From positions 24,141,533 to 24,205,532 of the forward strand of contig OY482851.1 of the NCBI GenBank assembly GCA_960531495.1: 64,000 nt of DNA, written 5' to 3'. The notes beneath the pieces were generated by a model. It was not told where the DNA came from. It did no database searches and saw nothing but the letters and a program-made list of their open reading frames with translations. The stretch comes from Zeus faber. Taxonomy: Eukaryota > Chordata > Actinopteri > Zeiformes > Zeidae. Shown in pieces: positions 26,201-36,880 of this stretch. The first letter of the stretch is position 1. Every line of letters starts with the position of its first letter. The position numbers and the translations under genes were made by a program.

Positions 26201-28809
26201 GTAATTTGCACTTTACTACCAGCATTCCCCTCCGGCAAAAATAGCATCAGTTTTTCCGTGCATATTTTAGTGAGTAACTTAGGTAGTGTAATAAGTAACT
26301 TTTTGTTTATTAGTCTAAAGTCTAGTTTTAAGAAAGCTCTTCACAGTTTAGGTGTGCTGTTTAAATATTGTCATATTTTTGTTATTATTTTTCATTTTTA
26401 ATGTTCAAATTAAAAGTTACTTGTTGAGAAACAACTGTTTTTCTTTACAAATCAAGACTCGATAGTCTAACAATGGCATAGCCGTCAGGCGTTGAAAAAA
26501 AAAAAAAAAGGATACATCGAAAATCTAATCAAATCGTGACCCTAAAATCAAAAGTCAAATCAAATCGTGGATTTGGAGAATCATGACACCGCTAGAAAGA
26601 GAAGAACTTATCGTGCCTGCACAAGCCGTATTATCTCTCAGTATCTAATCAGCCAATCCCTCATGGCTCTCTCGGCTGTCTTCTCTCTCCCAAGTAAGCA
26701 ATGCAATTTCCATCCTCTCCGGCCCCAGGGGTTACTGCTGCAAACAAAGGCTGCAAATGAATGGCAATAGTGGTCTTGTGGGGAGAGGTTTTTTTGGATT
26801 CACTCAGCTAGTGTCTGAGGCCAGTGGACCTCTAGCTCAATCTCCTGCAACTGTTGGGCATTGGGGATGTTTGGGGGGCAAGGTGCTTTTTTTTTAAGCA
26901 TTCAATAGAAGAAAGCGCAGGATGAACAATGTAACATCAATACAAGCGGTTTGTTTAGTCAATTTATTATTTCGAGTGAAATTGGCTTTTTTTTTTTTTT
27001 TTTATCTCTCCATTTAGCAGCTGAGAACCCAGAGCAGAGGAAACACTGACCAGATTTGATCCTACAATAGGCTGTTGGCTTTGCAACGAAAGGCTCTTTT
27101 GGGCACATAAAAGTAATAGCTTCCATGGAAAATAACACACGGATTCATACACCTCACAGATCCCAATCATGCTGATCTAAATTGCACTTCAGCAAAGGGC
27201 GGTGAAGCACATATCCTCAAGCGCAGCGTCACAGTGAGGTGTTTTATGCAATGAATCCCACAATGTCACTGATGTAGTATTAGGGGAGATAAATGCGAAG
27301 CTTTTATATAAGGACTGCCATGTCAGGTAGCCCTGACCACACATCACAACTTTCGACTTGCTTTGCTGCAGCACTGTACAGGGAAGCCAAGCCAAGCCCA
27401 GCTACTATTAAATTGGCCTCAAAAGTCAATGTCGTCCACAGAATTAAGGCAATTTACCATGGCTGGGATTTAATAGAAATGCCTTACATAACTCTGTCAA
27501 AGGTAATGGACAGCAATGCAATAAGCCTATATGGTGAAAGAGCAGGGCCAGTTCTCCACCTGTTGTCCCTGCAGGGTCTGCTAGTGCACACGCTGCTTAC
27601 GTTTTATGTCACTATGCACCCCCCTCATTGCTCTGACAACTTACCAAATCGTCACGCTAATACGAAGGCACGGCCTGTTGCCATTCAACTAGGGTTGTTG
27701 GTCTTTCTGTGGTATTCCATACCAGCTGTTGGAAACCCATTTTTTGAGGATCAAGCCTGGCTCTAAGCAGAGGTAGCATTTAAATCCTTTCCGTGTCAGC
27801 AGCGAAGGTACTAGCAAGCCAGTCTTCATTAGGCTTTGTTATTGTCCAAGAGCGGGCTGTTTTAATGGTTAAAATATACCGATCAGCCTCAACATTAAAA
27901 CCACTGACAGGTGGCAAGTGAATAATATTGATCATCTGGTTCCAATGGCACCTGTCAAGGGTGGGATATATATGGCAGCAAGTGAACAGTCAGTTCTTGA
28001 AGCAGGAAAAATGGGCAAGCGTAAGGATCACATCCTGACGCAACTTTCACGTGGATGGCCGGGGTCAGGGTCCGATCCTATCGAGCATCAGTGGGATGTG
28101 CTGGAACAACAAGCCCGATCCTTGGGGGCCCCACCTCACAACTTACAGGACTTAAAGGATCTGCTGTCTTGGTACCAGATACCACAGGACACATTCGGAG
28201 GTCTTGTGGAGTCCATGCCTCCACGGGTCAGAGCTGTTTTGCGGCACGAGGGGGAGCTACACAATATTGGTGGTTATTAGTGGTGGTTTAAATGTTGTGG
28301 CTGATGGTATACATGATTAGTTAGTTTATAGTGACATCTTGCCTGTCAAAATGACAAGAATATACAGGCAAAAAATCTGTTCAGCTTCAGAGAAAGGACT
28401 AAACTAGCAAATCAACGCAACAATGGAAGGAGGAATAGCACGCCTACTTGGTCTTTTTTTGTGTTGGCTCCTGTCAACGTTAAATATTAGCTTCTAGAGG
28501 AAAATCTTACTATTTAATCAGCACACAATTGGGCACACATTTACTGTCCCCAATCTGTCAAGCAGTGAAAGCAACCTTTGGCTCGAGCAGCAGACAAACC
28601 CACTCATGGGTGAAGGAGAGGGAAACAGCAAAAGACTGAGGAAAGAAGCAATAGATTGTGTGTAAAGTGGGAGAACAACAAGGGAGAAGAGAGAAAGCTT
28701 GGTGCCCCTCTAAGCGATCCTAGCCAGATAAGATCCTAATTATACTATTCCATTCCCTGCTCAAAGAGGGCAATTAGGGGATAAAGGGAAAGAGGCAGAG
28801 GGTGAAAGG

Positions 28810-28845
<36 letters not shown>

Positions 28846-29732
28846 CAAGGAGAGAGCTTGTGTCTAAAGGACAGCAGCAAACAGCGCAGCACAAAGCCCA
28901 ATCTTCCTCCACAGCAATTTCCTGCCACAGCAGCTTTCCTTGGTATTGCCTTGGAGAGACCCACCACAGAAATAACGCTATCATTAAGCGGCCATTTGCC
29001 TGGCGACTCCCATCCACACCTGCAGACTGCGCTGCACAAATGATCATGCCTCATCCCGGGGAAAAAACAAACTGGGGTGATTAAAAACATGCGGTTGTAC
29101 ATCCACGGAAATAGTCGCTGGTACGGTGACAAATTGGACGTGTCAATCTGTGTTGGCCTGGTGACAAGCGGAATGCCACGGATCATAGATTCATTCCGTC
29201 TCTCCGTTCGTCCTCCGCTCTGTTCCTCATTTCGAGGCAATGCTTAAAAATAGAAAAGAGCTATTAATGTTTCATCCAAACAGAAAAGGCTCTCAAAATG
29301 TCCGTAAAGATGAAAGTCATAACAACATTGTGTTATCCAGCCTATCAAAGTATTTGTCATCGATGCATTCTTGGCTCAATTCAACGTGATTTAAAGGCGC
29401 TGATTACGAACACCGATCCAAAAACAGTGCACCTGCAAATCAAGCGGAAAACCCGCCACCAGATGACATTTGGCGTAAACCGCTGTGAATGAAATGAAAA
29501 CATAGAATCAAATTCATTCATCTATACTCTATATATTTTTACCGACTGTATGTAATGTTTCTCACCACTTGTCGGGATGGTTCTCACAAACCTCACAAAA
29601 TAATTACTTCTCCGATGCAACTGTCAACAAAACCCAAAAGCGACAAACAGGAATGTGGGAGTACTCACAGTAGGTTTTCCTCGTCAGATCCTCCACCACC
29701 TCGGGTTTGAGCTTGCTGTTTGATTTCCCCAT
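14285..29732 (-). CDS. ncs1: Neuronal calcium sensor 1 (frequenin), complete
   Basis: NCS1 is a myristoylated EF-hand protein that regulates PI4-kinase beta, voltage-gated calcium channels and GPCR kinases at membranes in neurons. Seven coding exons: 29732-29669, 25099-25075, 18206-18068, 16148-16070, 15616-15528, 15436-15359, 14383-14285. They sum to 573 bp, 190 residues plus TAG, the exact family length. Seen in the sequence: N-myristoylation start MGKSNSK; cryptic EF1 with KDCPSGQLD; calcium loops [12 protein letters not shown] (EF2), [12 protein letters not shown] (EF3) and [12 protein letters not shown] (EF4); C-terminus SLYDGLV. Against remembered human NCS1 I notice only a few changes (A46V, and D and N swaps in EF3). 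Exon 2 is a 25-bp microexon between introns of 4.6 and 6.9 kb. Whether this is the teleost a or b copy cannot be told here. Confidence 0.97.
14828..14864. repeat. 37-bp quasi-palindrome, 17-bp perfect arms
   Basis: The left arm ATGTCTGGGTCAAACCC (14828-14844) is followed by a 3-nt spacer (CTT) and the exact reverse complement (14848-14864). It lies in ncs1 intron 6, about 440 bp from the last exon, and would extrude as a very tight hairpin. Confidence 0.92.
14952..15315. mobile_element. Possible Tol2-like hAT relic
   Basis: It starts GAGGTGGAAAAAGTACTGG and carries CTTAAGTAA nearby, resembling Tol2-family 5' ends (CAGAGGTGTAAAAAGTACT). The right boundary, near AGTTGTACTCACTAAAGTAC, is uncertain. 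There is no coding capacity. It lies in ncs1 intron 6. Confidence 0.35.
16149..18067 (-). other. ncs1 intron 3
   Basis: This 1.9-kb intron contains C homopolymers near 16683-16700 and 17504-17522. I recognise no transposon and no extra exon in it. Confidence 0.6.
19713..19789. repeat. Imperfect long hairpin
   Basis: The arm 19713-19746 (GGGAAATTCATG...TTTTTTCCCCCCTC) pairs imperfectly with 19759-19789 (GAGGGGAAAAAATG...CATGAATCTCCC) across a 12-nt loop. It may be the core of a small MITE, but no flanking duplication was seen. Confidence 0.65.
20030..20700. other. CpG-rich patch inside ncs1 intron 2
   Basis: CG dinucleotides are visibly denser here than in neighbouring intron sequence (for example around 20230-20410 and 20500-20700). 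It lies between coding exons 2 and 3. No recognisable exon overlaps it, and the long open frame in it has no family resemblance. It could be an internal promoter or enhancer. Confidence 0.35.
21638..21905. mobile_element. Palindromic MITE rich in CACATG motifs
   Basis: The left end TTACAAAAGTCCCATGATTT and the reverse complement of the right end, TTACAGAAAAGTCAAATGAT, form inverted termini that continue into TTTCACAT...GTGACATTT on both sides. The interior is dominated by CACATG and CACATT words. It has no coding capacity. The superfamily is not assigned. Confidence 0.6.
23173..23484. mobile_element. hAT MITE with perfect 8-bp target duplication
   Basis: The element starts TAGGGCTGTACC and ends GGGCAGCCCTA, so the termini are inverted. 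It is flanked by identical octamers CCAGTTCC (23165-23172 and 23485-23492), the 8-bp duplication typical of hAT. It is 312 bp, non-coding, with an internal poly-A run. It lies in ncs1 intron 2. Confidence 0.8.
25785..26594. mobile_element. Possible hAT-type relic
   Basis: It begins TAGGGCTGCAGGAACGA and has an approximately inverted end (reverse complement CTAGCGGTGTCATGATTC). AATCGAATTTGAAT-like and CAAATCGTG-like subterminal words lie near each end. No flanking duplication was found, so the boundaries are tentative. Confidence 0.4.
27879..28307 (+). mobile_element. Internally deleted Tc1/mariner element
   Basis: Inverted ends (CCGATCAGCCTCAACATTAA, and reverse complement of the right end CCATCAGCCACAACATTTAA) are flanked by TA. 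The interior joins the 5' part of a common fish Tc1 element to the last third of its transposase. An open frame from about 28009 to 28280 shows the Tc1 C-terminal motif [10 protein letters not shown] and ends HNIGGY. The central part, with the first catalytic residues, is missing. It is a non-autonomous remnant in ncs1 intron 1. Confidence 0.75.
28812..28843. repeat. (GA)n microsatellite
   Basis: A GA run of about 32 bp in ncs1 intron 1. Confidence 0.95.
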
Positions 29733-30110
29733 GGTCTCCGCCTCAACTCCACACCTGCAGCTCCACCTTGGTCACTACCTCCGTCCCGGTCTCCTCCTCT
29801 GCCAAGGCGCGGACACAAAATTTTGGGCTTGGTTTAAGCACACGAAAAATATGATATTTTGGAGATAAAAACAAACAACCTTTTCTTTGGGGGGGGGGGG
29901 GAAGCTCCCACTCCGCCCTGGACACTCCTGACAGCCCGGTCCAAACCCCCAGGGGCCCTTTGAACAACTGCCAGCAGGCTGTTGAGTTTCTATGAGCGCC
30001 TGAGTGCCAGTCTGTTTGCCGGCCCGCCCGCCTCTCTGCTCCCCGCGCAGCCAGACCGTGGGCGAGAGCAACATTGGGAAGCGTTGCTACCTTCCTCCTT
30101 GGATACAGGA
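29733..30110 (-). promoter_or_regulatory. ncs1: ncs1 5'UTR and proximal promoter region
   Basis: This GC-rich stretch lies immediately upstream of the ncs1 ATG, which sits in the good context GAGACCATGG. CpGs are frequent around 29780-29820 and 30000-30080. No TATA box is obvious. The transcription start cannot be fixed from sequence alone. Confidence 0.45.
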
Positions 30111-31417
30111 GTCACTCTCGCAGAGCTGGGTTATGAGCTCTCATTCTTTTACAGTCGCACTCCACTACCCACCACCCCCTCCGCCTTTCCCACGGCTCTA
30201 TCTGTTGCTCAGGGTTACTTACGACGGAGGACAACCCTCCCTCCCGACAGCCTCCATAAGAGGGTGTGTTAACTCCAACACATGGGACAGAACTCATTTG
30301 AGATGCACCCTTGCGTTCTTTCCTCTCACCCCCTGGCTTTGAGTCCAGGAGTCCATGCAGAAGTAGAAGGTAAAGGAGAGACAGATTAGGCGATCGTGGC
30401 GCCGCCCCCTGCGGCTGCCTGCGCAGGCACTCCGTGTCGGCCACGCACATTTTAGTATTTTTTTTCCGTTTCTGACATTTCACTGTATGTATGGAAATGT
30501 ATGTGACGAATAAACCTCTTGAACCTTGAGATTACATATATGGCCTGCTCTTGTAGTTTTCTTTCAATGTAAATTCAACAGTGACATAAAATAGACCTGG
30601 TCCCCAGCTCCTGAAATAAGCATGCACGTTCAGCCGCCCGTCCAGCTCACAGGCGGAGGAGGAGTGACAGTTTTAAAGAGTGACAGTTCTCTTTTCTCCT
30701 CCATTGTCCATGACTCATAGTTCTCCATCCTCTCTGGCCTCACAGCAGCACTGCCCTACCCACTGAAGCCGGGGGGCGGGCGATGGATTTTTTTGCCTTA
30801 TAATGACAACTGTGGTAGCCACGGACGTAGGAAATGGCATTGGGCACCTTCACTTCTTACATCTGGAGTTTTCTCTATCCATGGCCACGGCTGTCCCTCC
30901 AGGGCGTGCCACTTAGGAAATCAGCATCTCAGGTCGGCTCGGTCCTGTGTATTTCAGTTCAGACACTGTGAAGATACAAGGTAAAATAACAGAGCGTTGC
31001 AGTAACAAAGCGCAGTGTCTTTTTTATTCACGAGGGATGCGTGGACGAGCAACAACACACCAACACGAGCACTTGAATGAGACTACGATCAAAGCAGCCA
31101 GTCGTCCCATCGGGCTCTGTGGCCACTAGAGAAGGTAGAAACTGAAGGAGGGTAAGGAAGGCAACCAAAGCAAGAGAGGTGCTGGCACGGCTTATAGCTT
31201 GACAAGCAGTGAAGTGAAGGGGCTACCAATTGAGCCCCTTAACCGTCGCCGTCAAACTAAGAAGCTCCAAGTCATCACAGTGTAATGCCGCGATGCAAAG
31301 GACAAAACTAAAACTTGGAAACCAAATTTGCCTGAATTCAAGTGAAGTGGAAATATGTGGCTTGTCCAATAAGCCTGCACAAGTGGCAATCCATAACATT
31401 GTCTGTGTCCTGTGGAT

Positions 31418-31869
31418 TACGCCACAAATCCCAGGATTCCATTCGAAACAGAAACTTTCTTTCCCCCCCCCAACATCTGGGTTAACCCTCACTTCACACT
31501 AAGCTGGACAAAATCTTTTATCGAAAGTGTGCCTTTGTCGGATCGATTGGTTCAATTGAATGTTTGTTTGTTTTTCTCGGCCACTCAAGGTGACGGGGCT
31601 ACAAGGGGGGGGGGGGGCTGTTCTTTTGTGCAAACGTCCAACCGTATCGAGGTTTACTGACCACAACTAGCCACGCCGGTTCATGAAATTCTTTGCTTGC
31701 ATGCCCGGATCAGTGCATTCTCGCAAGGCAAGGCGGACCCCGCCACCCTACAACGCAAACAGCATCTAGAGGAGCGCATCCGTAACGCACAACATAAATT
31801 GAATGGCTGTTTCCTATCTAGTGCAATATCTATCTATCTAACAAATAATCTTGCGGATTACCACTTTAA
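31418..31869. repeat. Dispersed repeat, copy 1 (pairs with 39396-39764)
   Basis: It shares GGCGGACCCCGCC followed by an AACAGCAT-TAGAG segment, CATAAAT-GAATGGCT, and AATAATCTTGCGGATTACCA near its end, with a second copy in adamts13 intron 6. Weaker similarity starts upstream (ATTACGCCACAAATCCCAGG against ATTACCCTGCAAGTCCCAGA). Family unknown. Confidence 0.6.
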
Positions 31870-32000
31870 GTAGAACGAGGTGGCGAGAGGCAAAAGGCCG
31901 GTTTATTCTCGTGAATTAACCTCCATAACTTTATGTCACCACTATATGATGAGTGCCACTTTCACAGAGCAGCAGCAGCAGGTGGGGAGGGTTGCGTTGC

Positions 32001-32014
32001 GGTGCCATGGCAAC
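32001..32014. promoter_or_regulatory. Imperfect RFX X-box
   Basis: GGTGCCATGGCAAC differs by one base from the symmetric X-box GTTGCCATGGCAAC bound by RFX factors. It lies at the left edge of the CpG-rich block 5' of ncs1. Confidence 0.4.
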
Positions 32015-32305
32015 ACACTTTACGGCAACACAGTAACTACCGCACGACAACGCTCGGGGCGCGTCCATAAACGCCCTGCGTCAAAAGCAAAGAAAAGCAA
32101 ATACGTTTCAACACACAACAGGCGGTGTCGTGCGGGGAGAGCCTACCGTGCCCGGTGTTGTCTGGGGGGGGGGGGGGGGGTGTCTTGTTCCGCGAAGCTC
32201 CCGCGTCCGTGGGTCCAGCGCTGGGAGCTGCTGCCTGACTTCCAGCCGCAGCCACAGTGACGTTGTCGCCTCCAACTGAACTCACTTCCAAACACGCGGA
32301 TGACG

Positions 32306-32313
32306 TGACGTCA
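32306..32313. promoter_or_regulatory. Perfect CRE octamer 1
   Basis: TGACGTCA, the palindromic CREB/ATF site, is preceded by another half site (TGACG at 32301-32305). Confidence 0.6.
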
Positions 32314-32541
32314 CGCCGCCAAAGCCCAAGCGCCGGTTAGGTTATTTATTTACTTGTTTGTTTGTTGGTTTGTTTGTTTGCTATAATTCCTTTCTGCCCT
32401 CCGCAAAATACCACAACACGCCCGGTTTTGATTCCGCTTCTCATCCGCTATACTGGAATGACGTGGAATACGCCACCTGCATGTACACCACCCGAAGGTA
32501 AACCTGATAAACCAAGTGCCGCTGACGTTATCGGAGAGCCA

Positions 32542-32549
32542 TGACGTCA
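32542..32549. promoter_or_regulatory. Perfect CRE octamer 2
   Basis: TGACGTCA in a CpG-containing context, 229 bp after octamer 1. Further TGACGT half sites lie near 32459 and 32523. Confidence 0.6.
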
Positions 32550-32806
32550 CAGAGTTCTGTGTCACGAGCTAATTGGCTCATTACGGGAATCCATTCGTGT
32601 GTTTCAAGCTGACACCCGACGCACGGAGCTAGTTTAAACAAATACATTGAGATGGAATATTGATTGAAATGATTTTTTATAACTCGCTGAAGAAAAAAAA
32701 AAAACACCGCAGCGACAAACGCAACAAACTATTCACCCTACAAAGAACACTTTGCCCCACGTCTGCCTAAGCTAGTTGCTGTTATTCCTGTGAAAAATGG
32801 GACGAC

Positions 32807-32888
32807 GTTCATCGCAAATCTCCCATTGTAGTTGCCGTGTGACGTCACAAGATGTCGCCACCAGCCAACGTTAGCATTAGCATGTGGG
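32807..32888. repeat. Dispersed repeat unit, copy 1 (pairs with 62199-62283)
   Basis: About 80 bp match the reverse complement of 62199-62283. The shared blocks are CCATTGTAGTT, AAGATGTCGCC and GTTAGCATTAGCAT, in the same order and spacing. CRE octamer 3 falls inside this copy but is not preserved in the other. Confidence 0.7.
32840..32847. promoter_or_regulatory. Perfect CRE octamer 3
   Basis: TGACGTCA inside the dispersed repeat unit at 32807-32888. Confidence 0.5.
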
Positions 32889-32927
32889 CGGAGCGGTGCG
32901 AAGGACGTGAAAGCGGACGTGGAAGCG

Positions 32928-32942
32928 GTTGCCCGTAGCAAC
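32928..32942. promoter_or_regulatory. RFX X-box
   Basis: GTTGCCCGTAGCAAC fits the consensus GTNRCC-N(0-3)-RGYAAC exactly with a 3-nt spacer. It lies about 80 bp from CRE octamer 3. Confidence 0.5.
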
Positions 32943-33876
32943 AGTCATTATGAACACGACAGGGGGACGTTGTCAAAAAATAAAGACTTAACTGACCTTT
33001 GATAGTCGCTATCCAATGACCACTCAGAGTCGAGCATTCCACAGAGCCGTCTCTTAAAAGTGTTTATTTCGCATAAAATATACTTAAAGTGGACACAATT
33101 CATATATCTCAAGTGTTGCAACGGGACTTGTTGATGAGTTGCTTTTCACAACTTCGAATCGACACATAATCAAAACGCGGCAAAGCCATGGAGCGGCGGG
33201 CTACATGTTGTCATGGTTTCCTTGTTTAAAAATCTACAGAATGTCACTGGTTTCCAAACTGATCTGCAGGAATCTACACGGAGGCTGTCCGTCCTCACCA
33301 GGCGTTTGTGGCACTCTGTGCCCTTCCCTGCAGGCAACTGCAGGTACGCGTGGGTATTCTTCACAGGGATAGCAGGCGAAACAGAGCGTGAGAGAAAGAG
33401 GTCAATGGAACCGGGGTAAATCAAAGGAAAATTCCTGGTGGGATGATTTAATTTTTAATTTTTATTTTTTTAATGGTGGATCCTGCTCAGAGACACCGGT
33501 TGGCCTGAATCGGAATCACCCGCTCATAAAAGGGGGAAATGCTGGAACAATCGGTAAAACCTAAGCCGTAATAGCGGTCTTAATACAGCTAGTTTATGCA
33601 GGCGATGCATGCTGGCAGTGTATAATGTAATAATGATAATAATATCAATAAAAATATATTATATGCTAAAACACTGAACATTCGGCGGAACACTGTTTGG
33701 GGAGAGGGAACATCCTTTTCTACGCCTCCACTCGATGCATCACAGGCTGCGGCAGCAGTGTCACGTCTGCCACTGACAAGGTGGGAATACAATCCATCCA
33801 TCAACAGTTGGATTTCTAGCACAAATTATCTCTACAGCTTGATGCGTCGGCACGAAAGAGAGAGACTCATAAATAA

Positions 33877-33902
33877 CAATAATAATAATAATAATAATAA
33901 TA
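33877..33902. repeat. (AAT)n microsatellite
   Basis: A short run of about eight AAT/TAA triplets in the intergenic region. Confidence 0.9.
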
Positions 33903-34303
33903 AGCTTGTAGCAGTTGAGATAAATATTTATACATGTTTTGTGAGCGTTTGCAGCAGGCAATTGGTGATTTTGCTTTTCTTGAGCTCCTGACACATTTCT
34001 TACAGGGAATCTGAATGTGAGGCAACCAAAATGACGGTTGCTATGGGTTGCTGTGGGTTGCTATGGACTCTGGTTGCCATTTTTGGAGGATCGCTTCCAT
34101 TCATTTGGACAGCTGAAATATACTAAATGTACAAAAATGGAGAAAAAGAAGGCTCGAGGTTTCCCGCAAGATGGTGGCAAGATCTCCTGTGGCAGATCTC
34201 CACCTAACAAGACCTCCAAGCCATCTTTTAACTCAGAAATGCAGAGCGACATTCACAGTCGATGCGAGTGATCCCCCACATATGGCGGCTTGCTCCGGCA
34301 ACG

Positions 34304-34311
34304 TGACGTCA
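34304..34311. promoter_or_regulatory. Perfect CRE octamer 4
   Basis: TGACGTCA preceded by GCAACG. Tandem GGTTGCTATGG-like words lie about 250 bp to the left (34034-34065). Confidence 0.5.
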
Positions 34312-36039
34312 GCTTCACATTCCCTATTTCTGTGTCACGAAAATCCGAGGTCCTAACTTTCCACAATAACGCAGCGCTCGCGATTCGGAAATCTGTTGTT
34401 TTTTTTAAGTGTCAGCGGATACAGCAGATAAGGGATGTGATCCTTTCTTCTTCTTTTGATTTACTCAGCGGCCTGAGCCAGGGTCTCCATGCCAAAGTCT
34501 TCATATTCTGAGAGAATAAACTTTCCCAGCCACTACAGCACTGTCCTGGCAGTTCTTTTTTTTTTTTTACATAATAAGCTAAGAAAAAAATGTATTGAAA
34601 TGTTAATGGTCATGCACAGATTCTGAAACCACTATTATTTTCAAAAAGGACGGAGGGAGGAATGGAGCCAGCTGATAAATGAGCATCATTTGGAGGCCTT
34701 TCTACATAAATGCACCTCAAAATGGTGGGCCGAATAGAAATGACTATCAAATCATGCTTGGTTAACATTTATGGCACTGCTAAAGTAACTTCTGCTATTA
34801 CTTACTGTTTACTGAATAAAAATACACAGCATGAGACGCATCAGTCTGGGAAGCTGTGGTGTCTCATCCGGAGCACATCTAAGTGCACCGTTTACACGAA
34901 AAACGTATTAACGTGCTCTCAACTAAAACCCACACAAAATAACATGAGACATAAAATATATATTTTAATTAAATTCAATGAAGAACAAACTCCCTGTGCA
35001 GTGTTATCAAGCCCACCACGTGTTATCTAAGCATCAACCAGAACAATCTCTTGAACTCGCTAGAAAGCTCCATATGGGCTGTATGTATAATTTAGAACAT
35101 CATGAATATACAATCCTGTGGCGGCCCTCTCCGCGTCGGCACGGTCAGGGGACTCCGACAGCACTTATCAGTCCGCTTCGCTTTTGAAAATCCAGCGGGG
35201 CATCGAGGTTTCAGCGGAACGGCCACGCTGGTGTGTAATGCATGAGACACCCAGCTGTTAATTCAGACCAACGACGGCCAGATATCTGGCAGACTAAAGC
35301 CAGATGGGGCTTGAATTCCAGCTTTATGGAGATAAACTATACCCCCTCAGGAAAGAAGGGAATGGAGAGAGAGAGGAGGTTGAGAAATGAGAGGGTTAAT
35401 CAATTTTCCCAAAGCCGTGAAAATAGAGCATTCTGGCTCTATAGAATGACTCTTGTGCAACTGTTGGACGGAAGCAGGAGGGAACTTTGCTCATTTAAGA
35501 AATACAAGATTGATTTAGTAACATTTTTCAAAGATCGCCCAGAAATCATGGCAGTGATTATCTCCCGCTGTTTTTTCTGAAATCGTCCGTTGTTTTCCCA
35601 CCACCAACAGCTCAGTGGAACTAATATGGATTATACACACCAGAGTGTTGATGAAAAACAAGATGAGTAGAGCAAATCCATTAGGCCCAAAAGGCTCCCA
35701 GGAGGAAAAAAACCCCCCAAGAAAATAAGTCAATTTGAGCTGTAGCTTGAAGAGGCAGTTATATCATTTGCTTTATATTTCACTGCATATCCTGTTCCAC
35801 CCCCCAAAAAATGTTATTCTAGATTGGACAATCGCATGGCTGTCATGGATGGCAGCGGTGTGTTTTATATATGCTTGAAGAAAGGACACTTGAGCCTGCT
35901 CTCAGGGTGGAGGAGACCCTGCTTCCTCCCTCCCCGCCCGGGTTCTGGCAATTCAATCAACACTAGAAACATTATAAACTCTGCCCTCTAGTGGATAACC
36001 ATGGCTATGACACCCAGTGAAATACCCTGTTTCCAGTGG

Positions 36040-36880
36040 ATACTATTGGGATTGAGTCTGTTACTTAAATAAAAGTACAATTACCCTGACTGAAATTACT
36101 AGTAAAAGTGAAAATACCAGGTGGTATATTATTATATTTTCTAATATAATAATATATGTAATAATAAATATATTATTATATAATAAATATTTTATTATAT
36201 AAAAATGATTAAATGATTATATCATATTATTAGAACATTTGGAATTGGACTAAGTATTAAAAGTAAAAGTCATGGTCACAACCAGTGCCCTGGTATATAT
36301 TGAAGAGTCCATAATACGCCATAAACTGTACCTTGCTTATGCTCATACATCCTGATTACAATTTATAAAAGAAATAGCATAGGTGGTGTCAGTCATTTGC
36401 AAGGGTATGGACATAAATAATCGTTGATGAGATATTATCCTGAATCAGCAGTTTAAAAAAAAAACCTAATATGATGAGATAAGATAAAGGTACTTTATTA
36501 ATCCCCAAAGGCAAATTCCAGTGTTGCAGCAGCAATGACATACATGAAAAAAACACATCATTTACAAAAACACATGTTGTTATATTTATATATATATAAT
36601 AACAAAATAAATAAATAAAACAGAAATAATAATAATAGAAATAAGTAGAATAAAATTGAATTTAACTTAGTGAAAGGTAAAGCTTAAAAGTGTAAGTTAA
36701 ATGTGAAGTAAAAAGGTGCCTAATATGTGTGTAATGGGACCGTGCTAAAAAGTACAGTCTAAGTTGAAAGTCTCGGAAACTCAATATACCTAGGTAAGTA
36801 CAGCGACTTGACAAGTACTTAGGTACAGTAACAGAGTACTTGTACTGGATTTATGAGTTTTAATAGCGCTAGTGGGAGAA
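36040..36880. mobile_element. Tol2-like hAT relic with AT-rich core, interrupted
   Basis: Both flanks show the Tol2-family signature of AAGTAC and AAAAGTAAAAGT words: ACTTAAATAAAAGTACAATT near 36063 and GACAAGTACTTAGGTACAGT near 36808. The end resembles CAGTG-type hAT termini only weakly. The core includes an AT-rich palindromic stretch (about 36127-36235), and a LINE-like fragment splits the element. Confidence 0.4.
36476..36760. mobile_element. LINE-like 3' fragment nested in the hAT relic
   Basis: The words GGTACTTTATTAATCCCCAA and GGCAAATTCCAGTGTTGCAG are typical of a very common teleost non-LTR retrotransposon tail. A-rich, low-complexity sequence follows. The superfamily assignment is from memory and tentative. 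Confidence 0.4.

Larger units (their letters stand above)
25100..29668 (-). other. ncs1 intron 1 (4.6 kb)
   Basis: This intron contains a G run near 25626, a hAT-like relic (25785-26594), a Tc1 deletion derivative (27879-28307) and a GA microsatellite (28812-28843). I recognise no other exon or RNA gene. Confidence 0.6.

Noticed and set aside
32037-32291. Minus-strand open frame next to CRE octamer 1 that could be an alternative first exon of ncs1 with a compatible splice phase
   Set aside because: It starts at TTG rather than ATG, runs through a long C homopolymer whose length decides the frame, and has no family resemblance. The phase match is a one-in-three chance.
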